Positions 12,201-24,570 of a stretch of DNA of 64,000 bases are shown one piece after another (within the stretch, counting starts at the first letter, position 1; each line of letters opens with the position of its first letter). Source of the stretch: Rhypophila decipiens (lineage: Eukaryota > Ascomycota > Sordariomycetes > Sordariales > Naviculisporaceae); contig MU858078.1 in NCBI GenBank assembly GCA_033297075.1, positions 124,001 to 188,000 on the forward strand, in the 5' to 3' direction. The position numbers were made by a program, and so were the translations under genes. The notes under the pieces were generated by a model. The model was not told the DNA's origin. It did no database searches and was given only the letters and a program-made list of their open reading frames with translations.

Positions 12201-14782
12201 ACAAAACCGGAGCCCCGTTTTAGAAGTCACGATGTTGCTTGAACCCTGCGTCCTTTGCCCCTTCCTCCCAGGAATCCATTGTCACTGCAACAGAGCACTC
12301 TCGTTCACAGCTGAGCATTGTTCTAAACCTCTGGGCACCACCTTTGTCGAGATGGAAACCAGACTTGAGCTGTATCCTAAACCTGGCTCTGGATATTGCG
12401 GCTCATGAAAGCGCCTGCGAATGGGTCGATGAACAGGCCGCGTGAATACGGAAGAACACCGGATCATGAACGCCGGAACAGAAAGGCGGCGACGTTTTCT
12501 GCTTCTGTCCTGTCGACCATCCAATACAGACACTCTGCAGCTGCAGATCCACGTACTACATATCCGAAGATGCAGACTGCCATTAACGGACATCATCCAG
12601 GAAGAACTCGACAAGAACAGCGGACAACACCGCGATTACCCTTCATCCCCCAGGACGGGGCGGTAATGCAGAAGCCACGCCAAATCGACACCTCCATCTC
12701 GGTGGATTCACCCAACCCCAGGTCTCCAAATCCAGCCCTAACGCCATGTACTGCGGCATCTTAATCAGCCGACATGGACGAAATTCGACTGCCTGGAGAG
12801 AGCGAGCTATTTCTGCCATCTTTGGATTATACTGGCTATTCATGATGCAGAAGAAAGAGAACGAAAAAATGACGCTGCAGCACTGTGAATCATGGTGTGA
12901 AGGCCGGCTCTGAAGTGTCGAGGAATTTTCATTTTGAACTGTCCATTGTTGACCTCTGTTTCGTCGACCAGAAGGGACAAAAATCGGGTTCAGTTGATCG
13001 CCAATTTGTGGATCCGTGGAAAGCTGTCCAATTCAATCTCCGCATGAATTCAGCGGGCGAAACGGGGTGGAGAGCGAGACCCCTGACGGCCACGCGCAGT
13101 GCCATCCAATCTTTCCAGCGCACCCTGGCTCCGTGCCAGTGCCACGCCACACTAGCAACCGGGCTCTGGGGAATCCCCGTCGCACAAGCCCCCGAGGAGG
13201 AGGACGGGGCGGGAGCGAGTGGAAACGCACCAAGAAACGAGTGTGGTTTTTCTTTTTTGCGAAGGGTTTACAAAGATTTGGAGATTGACTGTGAGTGCCC
13301 CAAATCATGCGATTTCTGACTGCATTCTTCACTTCGATTCTTCATACTGACAAGCCACAGCCGCTGCCAAGATCCAGTCATGTCTCGATACAGCTACAGG
13401 CTACAGCCGACAGCGTACGGACTCTACACTACCTCTGTCCAGTACAGGTTATCTGCTGCTGGCTGACTCTGCAACCTGCAGTATTGCCCTGCTGCTGTCC
13501 CTTCTCAAGCCAATCGTCACCGCCAAAAGTGGTTTCGTCTCTTGATTTCGTCTGCTGTGACGCCCACTCTCTTGTTACCCCAATTCTTCAGCCCACGAGC
13601 GGTTGATGCCACCCCCCTTCTCATCCATCACCCCACCATCTCTGGTCGCTCTTCACTCTTCGGTTTCTCGGTCCTGACACCCTTCCCAAACCGTCCAGAC
13701 ACCAGTTCGGTTTTTGTGCCTCTTGAACACGTCTACACACCCATGGATATGCTCCTCAGCGAGGAAAGGGGTGCACGTCTGCACAGGCCCAGTCATCACA
13801 ATGCCTTGCTGCGAACGCTAAAATAGTCTCCTCTCCAAGGGTTTGTCAGTCCCGAGTACGGTTAAGACTGACCAACAAGAAGCGCTGGATCAAACGGAGG
13901 GAAAACGTTCGAGGTTAGGACGTTCTAGGCAAAGAACCCGTGTGGCGTTCTTTAGCCGGGTGGTCAGACAGGCGTTGGTCTTGCAGAGCTCTGCGAGCGA
14001 TCCAGGATGCTGACGCTCGTCGTCTTGTTACCCATGGTCGACCTCTCGCGAGGATTTCTTGCGTACCAGCACTAGATGCTTTGGGTTAGTGCCCTTACCC
14101 CAAACGAGAAACAGCGAGGTCACTCTCCGTCTTTGACCTCCTGCTGCGCTTCCTCTCTCTCGATGCAACCATGAGAACAAGACTGCTGCCAAGGCTCTCG
14201 TTCCAAGATCGGACAGCATGGCTAGTGGTAAAAGAAGATGGTCCAAGTACGCCTGTCCCTGCCCCCTCTTCTTGGCCGTTGCTTGTGTTTATGTGCCCCG
14301 ATCTTGCTCTGTCTTTTCCACGGTCTTGGGCGTCTCCAAGCAATATAATCCTCCCTCGACTTGACACAATGGCAGACTTGGCTCTCGTACCGTCTCCAAG
14401 ACGCTACCTCCAAGTCGACTCATAAGCGGCCCGTCTCCAGGTCACGGTCGACGGTCTAGTTTCTATTCACGTTTCACTACGCATAGGAGCAGTGTTGGCC
14501 TCTCTGCCCCATCCATCCACATCCCAAGGCCGTCGGTCTCGGCTCCCAAATTAATATTAAGAGGCCTGACCTGCCCCATCCTGCCGGGTCTTGTTCAGTT
14601 TCCCAGGTCCCGGTTTTCGTCTTGTCCTCCTCGCTTGATCCCGCCCACGGGTTCCTACATATGTATGCATGACCCGCTCTCTCGGGCTCTCTCTTCCCTC
14701 GAGTGTGTCGAAGGTGCCATCGCTGTGTACCATCATCTCGACATCCTCGTGAGCGGCTCGTACGCCGCGACGTGAAGCCATC
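6259..14782. other. 8.5 kb gene-poor intergenic region
   Basis: No reading frame in this stretch has a recognisable domain or credible gene structure. The part from about 7.6 to 9.0 kb is visibly AT-rich and almost free of open frames. The part from about 9.1 to 13.9 kb has several 60-190 codon frames on both strands that overlap each other and look random. The last kilobase before the GPCR start is C/T-rich, as expected for a fungal promoter and 5' leader. Long upstream regions are common for developmental receptors, but decayed mobile elements or non-coding RNA cannot be excluded by eye. Confidence 0.5.
6798..6818 (+). repeat. (CA)n microsatellite
   Basis: An uninterrupted CA dinucleotide run of about ten units in the intergenic region after the transcription factor. 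Confidence 0.9.
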
Positions 14783-16471
14783 ATGGCCAACGGCATCACA
14801 GACCAGGAGGCCGAGGTCATCATCTACATCGAGCGGATATGCTCGGTATTCTCGCTGCTGGGCTGCATCTTCGTCCTGGCGACGTTCAGCTTCTCGCCCG
14901 CTTTCAGAAATCGAGCCATCAACCGTCTCGTCTTCCTCGCCACCTTTGGAAACATGTTGACCAATGTTGCGACACTCATGACGAGGACCTTCACGCTCGA
15001 TGTCGACAGCTTCGGGTGCCAGTTTCAGGGCTTTCTGATTCAAGTGTAAATACACCTTGTAGCTTTTACGACGCCGTCTTCCTGCCAAGGCTAACAATAT
15101 TGGTGCAGATTTATGCAAGGTGACGCGTACTGGGCTTTGGCTATGGCCATCAATGTCTACTTGACCTTCTACCACAAGTACGATGCAAGGGCATTGCGAA
15201 GAATGGAAATATACTACGTTGCCGCCTGCTACGGCATCCCCTTTATCCCCGGCTTTGTATTTCTCTTCATCACCAGAGAGGGCATGGGAAGACCATATGG
15301 CAATGCGGTTCTGTGGTGCTGGTTCAAGAAGGATTGGGACGTTCTCCGTATCGCGACCTTCTACGGCCCCGTATGGTAAGAAGCCATCCAGGTCAACAAA
15401 CACCGTCTATTCCATGGACAGAGGTTGCTGACAATTAATACCAGGGTCTCCATCGTTGTCACCATGGCAATCTATATCCGCGCCGGACGTGACATATATA
15501 CGAAGCGCAAAAAGATGCTTAGGTTTAGGTCGGGATCTGGCAGCGGCACTGCCAACGGGACGCAGTCAGGTGTCAACCTCGACAATGGATTCTTCCCTCC
15601 CAACGACTTTTTCTCGTACAAGACGACCGAGGTAACCCACACGACCGAAGTGGTCCGCCCTGCCGCTTCACTGGGCCCCGTTGCCACCAAGGGGCCGAGC
15701 CACGGGCCCGCCGCAGCACAGCCGGCGCAGGACGGGGAGAACAATGTCTCGTACTCGGTGACCATCTCAGCAGACAAGCCAGCAGACCGAGATTCGATGG
15801 ACGAGGAGGAGGAGATCGCACTCACGCCCATTCAGAGCAACAGTCCCACCAACGCACCCGGCTCAGCCAACGGCAATGGCTTGTCGTTCCCTACCGATGT
15901 CGCCACGCAGCAGCACCAGCAACGCCAGCAGCACCAAGCAAGACGCCGCCACGAAGCCAACAGCGCCACCTGGCCGTACGTCAAATGCGCCATGCTCTTC
16001 TTTAGCGCGCTCCTCATCACCTGGATTCCCTCGTCGGGCAACCGTGTCTATTCGCTCATGAACAAGAACGAGATCTCCAAGCCGCTCTTCTTCGCCTCGG
16101 CTTTCGTCCTCCCCCTCCAGGGATTCTGGAACGCCATCATCTACATGTTTACCTCTTGGGCCGCCTGCAAGTCACTATGGGCGACCATCTTACTGTCGCT
16201 GCCGAGCTGGATGACGGGGGGCGGAGGCAGCAGACGGCAAATAGCCATCGTGGAGATTGCCAGCAGGAACGATCCAGCGGCGACAGGCCGCAACAAACAA
16301 ATGAGACTGGCCACGGGATCGAGCATGAAGTGGAACACCAGCAAGGGGGAGGAGAGCACCAGCATGGAGGATCTCACGGGACATGGAGGCGGACTGGGGA
16401 ACGGGGGTGTGAATGGGTACCCGCGTACGGGCAACTCGCGAGATACCATGGACAGGGTGTCGCCCGTGTAA
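14783..16471 (+). CDS. cAMP-receptor-like G-protein-coupled receptor
   Basis: Seven-transmembrane plasma-membrane receptor of the Dicty_CAR/Git3-like class, the group that contains Neurospora GPR-1 to GPR-3. Three exons, 14783-15045, 15109-15375 and 15445-16471, encode 518 aa; introns are GTAAAT..CAG and GTAAGA..CAG and restore the frame. The N-terminus is short and leads straight into helix 1 (CSVFSLLGCIFVLATF), followed by helices around LVFLATFGNMLTNVATLM, ALAMAINVYLTFYH, AACYGIPFIPGFVFLFI and VSIVVTMAIYI. A long Ser/Gln/Ala-rich third intracellular loop (roughly residues 205-345) precedes helices 6 (CAMLFFSALLITWIPS) and 7 (FASAFVLPLQGFWNAIIYM). The tail is hydrophilic and Gly/Ser-rich, suited to G-protein coupling and phosphorylation. 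The ligand is unknown. Class identification is confident; a one-to-one orthologue assignment is not attempted. Confidence 0.88.
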
Positions 16472-17287
16472 AAACCTTTGTCGTTTGATTTGTCTTACGG
16501 CCGATACTTTTGTTTCTACTCATTCATACGTATATATACCCGGCTCCCTCGGGAAAGCATGGCGTTTTTGGGGCGGCTGATTGGCAGGATCAAAGCTTTC
16601 TACTTTTTCTAATTAGGATACCATACCAGATACCTACTACTTGCAATCATTTCGATAATAATGATATATCCATTTGTTTCTATCTCAGACTATCTGTCTC
16701 TTGGCTCTTCTCACAGACCCCTTTTAATGTCCTCTTCTTTACATGGAAAGACGTCGTTGACCGGTTCTAGCTACTCGTTGCATGAATTATATTGTTCAGC
16801 CCTGCTCCCCTGTGGCACGGCACATGAAGATTGAAACGGGCAGTGTAGGTTTGCAGGTACTTACGAAGGTGTGGGTAGTTTACCGTCGGCGAAAACCAAG
16901 GGATACGACGGGATCCAGGGGTAATCGGACAATTGCAATCGTAATCAATCTATCAGCCAGCCAAGCAGCAACCACACCAGACCCGGCCGGCGTGGTCGAG
17001 CTTCTGATCAGAGAGTGGGCGACATGGGCGTGTTAGTACTCACTCAGCTGCCAGCAGTTGGCGGCTGATTAGAGACCAGCTGCCAGGACTGACTTTCCAA
17101 CGTCCCCCCGAGCGGCCCGACCGTGAGATCGGTCTTCCCCACCCCGAAACGGGAAAATTGACGAAACAAGTCGAAACATCGGCACCCGCACACCCAAGTG
17201 CAACACAACCACCATCTGTACTTGCGTGCCACTCAACGGCACAAATTTTACTCGTATTACCAAACTCTATCCAGACCCAAGGGCAAA
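16472..17287. other. Intergenic region between GPCR and Cdc37-like gene
   Basis: About 0.8 kb serving as the 3' end of the receptor gene and the promoter of the next gene. No supported gene is visible. Confidence 0.6.
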
Positions 17288-18176
17288 ATGGTTGACTACA
17301 GCAAATGGGTATGTACATGAAACAAAACCACTCAACTCACTCATCTGTCTTCTGAGCGTTCTGAGCGTTCTGATCTGACGTATGAAACAGGATAACCTCG
17401 ACGTGAGCGATGACTCGGACGCCGAGCCTCAACCCAGAAGCAGCAGCAACAAGACCAATACCGCTGCTCCCAGTTCCGGAGGCTCCCAGGCTCCCACAAC
17501 CACCACCACCAGCAAACCCGATAATGCAAGCTACATCTCTCAGGCACTCGCAGCGGCGGGCATGTCCCCCCACAAACCCAACCCCGACCCACCAACCCAA
17601 GAAGCTGAATCCGACGAGGAAAGACCACGTCTCTCCCCAACCCTCCAAGAATACGCCAACATCCACCCAACCAACTACCGAAGCTCCCATGAATTCCTGA
17701 CGTCTCATCCCTCTCTAATCGACAAGTCCACCAACTCGGACGGCCTCCTAATGAAAGAGGCTTTCCTACTGGCTCTACAGCTAGAAGACACAGACGAAGA
17801 CCCCGTCATCCGTGCGTTAAAGGCCAAAGAAGAAGGAGGCAAAGCATGGGCAGAGCAGACCGAGACGGAAAAGAACGAGATCAAAGAGCTCGTTAAGCAG
17901 TGTGTGCACCAGGCGTTGTTGTTGCAGTATTGTAGGCTTGTTAGTCCCGATGGGAAGGATCAGAGTGCGATTGGGGGGTTCTTTATGAGGTTGATTATGC
18001 CGGGGGGTTATGGGGGCTCTGCTGGGAAGCAGGAAGAGGAAGCGGGCAGACAGAGGGAGTTGTTGATGGCTGATGTCGAGACTAGGGCTGGGGAGATTAT
18101 TGAGCTTGCTAGGGAGGCGAGGGCTGAGCAGTTAAGGGAGCAGTTGACGGTTATGATGGTGCAGGGGAAAGCCTAA
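17288..18176 (+). CDS. Cdc37-like Hsp90 co-chaperone, short form
   Basis: Probable cytosolic Hsp90 co-chaperone. Exon 1 (17288-17308) encodes only seven residues, MVDYSKW; an intron with GTATGT donor follows, then exon 2 (17391-18176), giving 268 aa. The N-terminus MVDYSKWDNLDVSDDSD closely resembles the start of Cdc37 proteins, including the acidic Ser motif. After a low-complexity Pro/Ser/Thr linker (about residues 20-100) comes a helical segment with FLTSHPSLIDK, LLMKEAFLLALQLED and VKQCVHQALLLQYC, reminiscent of the Cdc37 Hsp90-binding region. The C-terminus is an Ala/Glu/Arg-rich helix. The protein is roughly half the length of ordinary fungal Cdc37, so it is more like a Cdc37-related partner than the canonical kinase chaperone. 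Confidence in the gene model is high; confidence in function is moderate. Confidence 0.7.
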
Positions 18177-18904
18177 TGTGAGAGGAGTGCGGTTTCTGGT
18201 GGGATGGGAAGGTTTAGTAAACAAAGCCCCGGTTACATAAAAGTAAACATACAGCTCAGGTATAAAATTCCCGCTTAATGGATGTCGACTTTCTGCACTC
18301 TTTCTCAGGCTTCATTTCGATTATCACTGACGTCTCAATACTACAAGAAGCGCCCATCACCGAGTCAATGTTGTCCAGAGTATTCTTTGACCCATAAACA
18401 TGTGATGGCCGCTAGGCAAAGCATGCTCCGTCGTCCGTGATTTTAACCTATTTCTGGAATTTTCCAAGAGCCGTTCAACATGGTACTCGCGATGACGGCT
18501 GTTCGGGGTGCGATCCCCCAGCTTGGCTTTACCGATGAACCACTTCGCATCGTCTCCTTCCGCGGTCCTGCATCCGGGAGATCCACCCGCCCCCTTGTCA
18601 ATGGCGTGCAAAGGCAACATTTCCCAAACTCCCACCAATCATGTTGGCGAGCTGGCTAGATGGGAGCGACTTCATCCGGGGTATCGGTACTGCATGTTCC
18701 TGGGGAGGGTGACTTCGCTCCCTCTTGTCCGACCCGGGCTTGACTGACACTCCGCCGGCGGGAAGGCTAATATGTCGCGAACTGTTATATGTATCGCGAT
18801 GATCTTCACTCGGTGACTTGTCCTTTTCTTTCTTTTCTCTGTGTCAGCTTTCAGGGTTATCACTTCAGGATTCCTCCTCTGTTCAACGAGTAATAGCCGG
18901 CAAG
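18177..18904. other. Intergenic region before the CE16 esterase
   Basis: About 0.7 kb with no supported gene. It contains the 3' end of the Cdc37-like gene and the esterase promoter. Confidence 0.6.
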
Positions 18905-20364
18905 ATGCGTACATTAGCTCTCCTAGTTGCGGCCGCCACGACGGCTACTGCATCCCAAGCTCTCTGGGGCCAGTGCGGCGGCATCGGATATCAAGGCTCG
19001 ACGAGCTGCACCACGGGAGCAGTCTGCACTGCATGGAATCCCTATTACCGTAAGTGATGTCATGAAGGTTTCCAGACGTTGCCTTCAAAACAAACATAGC
19101 GAGATAAACATTGACAATGGACAAAACGGTTCTTCATATATCTAGACCAGTGTGTTCCAGGAGCAACAACGGCCGCACCTCCCGCTACAACCAGTCCAAT
19201 GACGATCAGAACGTCGACAACTCTCACAACCTCGACCCGGACTACGTCCACGAGCAGCACGACCCCCACACAGACTGGAGGGGCGTCAGGACCCAAGTAC
19301 TTTATCGCCTTGTGAGTAGTCCCTTTCCTATACTGCAGAGGAGTGATCGTAAGTCGCCATGTATCATAACAGCAACCTCAAGAACAAAACAAAACACTAA
19401 CTTCACCCATTCAGTGGCGATTCCTACTCCCAAACAGGCTTCAACATCAACTCAACCAAGCCCTCCCCCTCAAATCCCCTAGGCAACCCTCCTCTCCCCG
19501 GATGGACAGCAAGCGGCGGGTACAACTGGATCGGCTTCCTCGCCTCACCCCAGCACAACTTTTCTTTCTCGTCCAACCCAAACACCCCCCTTCTAACCTA
19601 TAACTTTGCCTACGGCGGAGCAACGACCGACGCCTCACTGGTGACGCCCTACGCACCCACCGTGCTGAGCTTCATCGACCAAGTCGCCCAGTTCAGCAGC
19701 AGCGTTGCCTCCAAGCCGAGCTATGCGCCTTGGACGTCGGAGAATACCCTCTTTGGAGTGTGGATCGGCGTAAACGACGTGGGGAACTCGTGGTGGCTGG
19801 CTGATTATGATGAGCTGGTGGAGAGGATTATGGATAGTTATTTTCGCCAGATCCGGGTCTTGTATGAGGCTGGGGCCAGGAAGTTTTTGGTTTTGAGCGT
19901 GCCGCGTGAGTTTTTTCTTTCCCCTCCAAGTAAGTATCTCGTGAAGAAAAGTGACTGACAGATGATGATGATGATCAGCAATCCACCTAACCCCCGCAGT
20001 AGCTCAATCCGGCCCCGAAGTCCAAGCCAACGAGGCCAAATCAATCAAAAAGTACAATGAAGTCCTGGCTTCAAGATTAACAGCTTTTTCTCAGCAGAAT
20101 GCTGGTGTGGATGCTCGGCTGCTGGATACCTGGGCACCGTTCAACAAAGCACTTGAAAACCCGACCCGGTATGGAGCTCCTAATGCGTCGTGCTATAATG
20201 AAGATGGTGTCTCGTGTCTCTGGTTTAACGATTATCACCCTGGCGTGGAGATTAATCGGCTTGTTGCTGCTGCTGCTGCGGATCTATGGAAGGGCGAGTT
20301 CTTTATCGGTGGGAATGGGTCGACTTCACCTGGTGAGGAGGAGGAGGATTGTTTAGCTTATTGA
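18905..20364 (+). CDS. Secreted CBM1-CE16 acetylesterase (SGNH hydrolase)
   Basis: Secreted plant-cell-wall esterase that would remove acetyl groups from hemicellulose fragments. Four exons, 18905-19049, 19146-19311, 19415-19905 and 19979-20364, encode 395 aa. A signal peptide ([16 protein letters not shown]) is followed directly by a fungal cellulose-binding module ([15 protein letters not shown] ... NPYYHQCVPG), then a Thr/Ser-rich linker, then an SGNH/GDSL catalytic domain. Block I is FGDSYS with the nucleophilic Ser; GVNDVG is the conserved Asn block; WFNDYHPG near the C-terminus supplies the Asp and His. The intron after SVP joins in frame to give SVPPIHLTP, a typical CE16 segment. The CBM implies action on cellulose-associated substrates. 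Family assignment is confident; natural substrate is inferred. Confidence 0.9.
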
Positions 20365-20663
20365 GTTAGTAAGATACATGAAGACCTCCAAGCAGGTGAA
20401 TTTTACTTGATTGTCGTCCTGGTATTTCATCGGAAGACTTCAAGGTATCAGAACTCGAAAGTGAAATCCGTCTTGGTACTCGTGGATGGAATCTGACATC
20501 AATATCAGGCTGAAGGGGGGCAGAGCTCGATGAGATCATGAGAGAGGTGAATGAAATCAAAGTCAACGACTCAGGCCAGCGGGGAATCATCTTAGAGTCG
20601 TTGTGAGTTCATAGGAAGCAGATCTGAATGGAAATCCGATGTATTGTTCCCGAGACCCGGGCT

Positions 20664-20679
20664 AACCCTAACCCTAACT
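20664..20679. repeat. Interstitial telomere-type repeat
   Basis: TAACCCTAACCCTAAC, about two and a half copies of the TTAGGG complement, in an otherwise ordinary intergenic region. Confidence 0.8.
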
Positions 20680-20720
20680 GGCAGCTCTTCCCACGATTCC
20701 ATCCAATGATCGAATGCCAC

Positions 20721-20745
20721 CCCCCCCCCCCCCCCCCCCCCCCCC
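20721..20745 (+). repeat. Poly-C homopolymer (25 C)
   Basis: An uninterrupted run of 25 cytosines, about 330 bp upstream of the DUF6604 start codon. The length may be inexact because such runs are hard to sequence. Confidence 0.85.
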
Positions 20746-21078
20746 AACTGTGGGCCACGGCCCCGCGTTTGTTTGGCTAGAACAACTTACAGCTTGTGAC
20801 AGAAAATCACAAACAATTGCCTGTCGACAGTAAACGTTGCGGTGCGAAACCCAACACCAGCCAGCAATCAATCTCAGATCGGGCTATCACAGCTTTCATC
20901 AGTTGAGTGATTACAATAAAGAGGAGAGAATTGACGCAGCATTCCGGTGTCTGGCTCTGACATCTTTGTTCTACCGGGGCTTCTCAGCCTTATATTACTC
21001 TTCCATTCATCTGGCCTACTTCATCCGTCCTGTCGTCCTATCTCTACTCCTCTGTAATCCAAGATCACCAAGATCAAA

Positions 21079-23707
21079 ATGCTTCCTGGACCGCTAGTCA
21101 GCGTCTACCAGCGGTACAAAGCGGATACCGACTTTGTGGCATCATGGCTCGCAACGACAGCCAGGGCATGCGGATACCCCGCCGATCTGCTCTCCGAGCC
21201 GGGCTATTCTGAACCCAAGCCCAAGTCGGGCCGGGTGAAGGGAAAGGCGAGAAAGACAGCCCCCAAGAAAGCCACTGCGGCGAAAACAACGGCTTCCTCG
21301 AAACATATCCTTGCTCTTGCCGACTTCCTTCCCCTTGCAAACCACATAGCCAACTCGACCAAGCCGCTCGTCCAGGTCCCGGATGTCTTCTCCATCATTC
21401 TCAGTCGTCCAATTGACGTGCGATCTGGCCTCGGTAGCCGCATGGAGGGGCATGGCGTCGAGCTCGACCCGGCCAAGGACGAAAGTCACCAGTTCTTCGT
21501 GGGTGTGTTGGAGGCAGTCCGTGACGCCTTGCGACCTCGGATGTCGATCAATGCTGCCGAGGCTGCTGCTGGTGTGGTAGAGGACGCCAGAAAGGACCAG
21601 CCTCCCAACAGATTCGAGTTTCTGGATGTGTACGAGCCTTCACAAGCCTTCCTTGACGCACCGCCAGCCAAGCAGCCGCAGAAAGACTCCAGGGATGACG
21701 TTGTCTATGAGGCTGAACCACAGACCTCTCAAGAGGATCTCCTATTTGCCTTCGTCTTGTTGATGGAAGATCTCAACAAGATGAGAGCACAGATCCAGCA
21801 ACTCTGGTCTAATCACGGAATCGGCAACGGTGATCTTGCGGCCGTAGCAGTAGCCACCAACACCGCTGTGGAGTTTGCTCATGGCCTCATTGACGAGATG
21901 TTGCCTCTCTTCAAGGACGTCAAGAATGGTACTTTTGGACTTGCGACCGAATACAACGCTCTCCTCTGTCAGCTAAGCGGGCTTGATCCAGTCGCTGCCT
22001 CTGCGGAAGTGAGTACCAATACCCTCAGCAACAAGACGTACGAAATTGCCCAGAAATCTTTCATTATTACCTACATGCTGTTGTGTGTACTCCCGGAAAT
22101 TATCGACCCCAGCGGCATCCCACTATACAAACAGGGCATATTTGGAGTTTATGATCCTGAAAGCGACCGACGAGCGAAAACAGACCAGCAAAAGCTCAAC
22201 GAAGACAAGATCGTGATCTTGGAATTCTTCACCGAGGCCATGATCGTTATCCGCTCAGATGATTCAGATTCACTCTTTCCGGCCCAAGACGAGTTCATGC
22301 GGGCTCTCAAAGAGATCGACAAGACACGCCAGGTGCCATTCTACAGCGTCTTCGCCGCTCAGGTGTTTCTCGATATCCATCATACGCTGAGGGCATCGAC
22401 CTACAAAAAGCTTTGAGGTCATGACCACAGAAACCGGCATCATGGCCAACGGTCTTGCAAAGCATCTCGAATTCCACAAGGACCTCAAGACAGACAGCTG
22501 GACGGCGAACCATGATCGAATCATCAAAGAGACGGAGGAGTATATAAACTGGATCGGTGGCGATCCAATATTCGAAGCCAAAGTCGGGATTTATTCGCAA
22601 GTTCGTGGGTGGGGGGCTGACCCCGTCACCAAACACCGTCTCCTCAAGTATTCTCCTGTCGTCAGTGGGCTCATTCTCCTTCGGTTTCGTGCCTCGGTGC
22701 ACGAGATCAGTATCGCGGTAATCAACGCCTGGGGATCGGTTGCTTATCCCGCTCATCTGTACAACGCCCTGCAGAAATCAGGGCCCTTGAAACCCGGCCT
22801 CCAGTCGCAGGACATGGATATCACCCTGGATCTCCTGGGCGACTCCAACTTCTGGGTTGGCGAGGGCGATAATCACCGCCCGGATAACCTACGAGCCTAT
22901 TTCAATCGGTTCTGCATGCAAATGGGCGTCACCACGGCTGCCTTTGCCGATCCTCGCAAGCGACGTGGCTGGGTCAACTTACGTTCTCGAGGCGGAGCCC
23001 GTGGGATAGATAGGCACGTCTCGGTAGTGAGCGCCATGTTTGATGATCGGTATCGCAACCACCCTGAGTCGGGCATAGTTGACTGGACCCCCGAGCACGT
23101 CGAGAACATCCTGGCACGTAGTGCATTCGAGATCAAGGGCGACACGATAGAGCAGATTGACGATCCCGCCAAGTTGAGGGAGAAGCGCGCAAAGGCAGCC
23201 AGACAACGAAAGGCCGCCGGCAAGGCAGTCGACAAAAGGGACGGCGCTGCTCGGAGAGTACCACCGACGGAGTTGATCACAGCCCTCTTCTTGACCCTCG
23301 ATGCCGAGTCTCTTGAGCTGGCCTTTCCATATCTCGTCCTGCACCGCACGCCATGGCGCCTGCTCCGACTGATCAAGGAGAAGTGCGATCCTCTGCTGAT
23401 GCATCTGTATACACCCGTCTACCTGAAATATGAGTACGAGCTGCCTTGGGTGGTTGGCTGGATATTCATTGCCGCTGTTGGGGTCCCGCCGGCGACTCCA
23501 TATGACGGTATTAGGTTGCTGCGAATAGCGGCCCAAGTAGTCAACGACTTCCTGGAATCGGAGACCCAAGAGGCGGCATGTAAGATAGCTAAGCAGATGG
23601 GAATCAAGGGATTTACGGCGTTCGAATCTGAAAGCGAAAGCGTGGAGAAGGATGCGGGCTCCAATGATGATTTGCCGGACTTGATAGACGCAAATCTCCG
23701 GATCTGA
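21079..23707 (+). CDS. DUF6604-family protein, interrupted by one frameshift
   Basis: Fungal protein of unknown function. The start MLPGPLVSVYQRYKADTDFV followed by a Lys/Ala-rich stretch and a helical body matches the DUF6604 N-terminal domain. The first frame runs 21079-22416 (445 aa) and ends with a stop just after LRASTYKKL. A second frame, continuing the same homology (HLEFHKDLK, ETEEYINWIGGDP), runs from 22421 to 23707. In the second frame the sequence upstream of its first ATG reads on through the A5 run at 22405-22409, so removing a single A gives TYKSFEVMTTETG and one continuous protein of about 875 aa. There is no plausible intron at the junction. Either the gene is a recent pseudogene or the assembly has a homopolymer error; codon use and frame elsewhere are intact, which favours an error or a very recent mutation. 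Annotating it as two separate genes would be misleading. Confidence 0.75.
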
Positions 23708-24570
23708 CCGAACCCTCATGTACACGAGATGCAAGAGTGCGGCTTGCTCTGCCACGTGGCGGTAAAATTGGGGTGGGAAAATGCTTCTTTGTAAGACTGT
23801 TATGCTTTGACAAAGATGGCTGGGGCCTGAATGTTGAATTCATGAGTGAGCTAGGTGGGATTTAGTGTAGGAATACTATACTAGCTAGAATACATGTAGA
23901 GATAGAGATAATGGACCGAGATTTGTAAATATGAGAGGTGCTACCAGCATGTTAACGAGGCCGAGAAATGGGGCGTGAAATCTTTATAACGGCTTCCCAA
24001 AATAGCTCCCGTAGAATCTCTTAAGACTGGCAAACATCTGTAGAGCCGTCAAGTATAAGACCTGAGCTGCGATTGGGCCCAAGGCGCTACTATCAAGCTA
24101 TAAAATGTCAAAGCTTTTAGACAACACCTTACTAGGCTAGGTGACTGCACTGAAGCCGCCGTTTTCTAACATGAGATCCGCGATAAGAAGCAGTGGCTGG
24201 CGTGCAGGGTATGGTGCATCTTAGAAATATTGATTGTGTAATGATTGTGCCATGGTGTTTAACATTCGTATATCATGTTATAATACAGCCATGTCCTAAA
24301 AGATGTTGGTGCAAGTTGACCTTGCCCGAGTAAACCCCGTCATTGTGTCGTGTTGTGCAGTGTGGTATCATATCCCCATTCCGAACCGGTCCGTCGTGAG
24401 AGAGAGCGAGCGAGCGAGCGAGCGAGCGAAAAGAAGAAAGAGAAAAAAAGGCCAAGAGATTACTAGTGAAAGACATAGGTAATACAAACCCGCCATCATC
24501 AAGAGCAGGTGTAAAAGAACAATAAATAAAAGAAAGAAGTGTAAAGAAGGAAGCTCATATCCGACGACCA
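23708..24570. other. Convergent 3' intergenic region
   Basis: About 0.86 kb between the ends of the DUF6604 gene and the RGS gene. It is AT-rich with one tetranucleotide microsatellite. No gene is visible. Confidence 0.6.
24405..24429 (+). repeat. (AGCG)n tetranucleotide microsatellite
   Basis: About six tandem AGCG units downstream of the RGS gene, on the edge of a purine-rich stretch. Confidence 0.85.

Larger units (their letters stand above)
20365..21078. other. Intergenic region with telomere-like and poly-C tracts
   Basis: No supported gene. It contains a short interstitial telomere-type repeat and a long C homopolymer, listed separately, and the promoter of the DUF6604 gene. Confidence 0.6.

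Noticed and set aside
14477..15403. 308-codon minus-strand frame overlapping the GPCR
   Set aside because: Antisense shadow of the receptor's GC-rich coding sequence; no domain.
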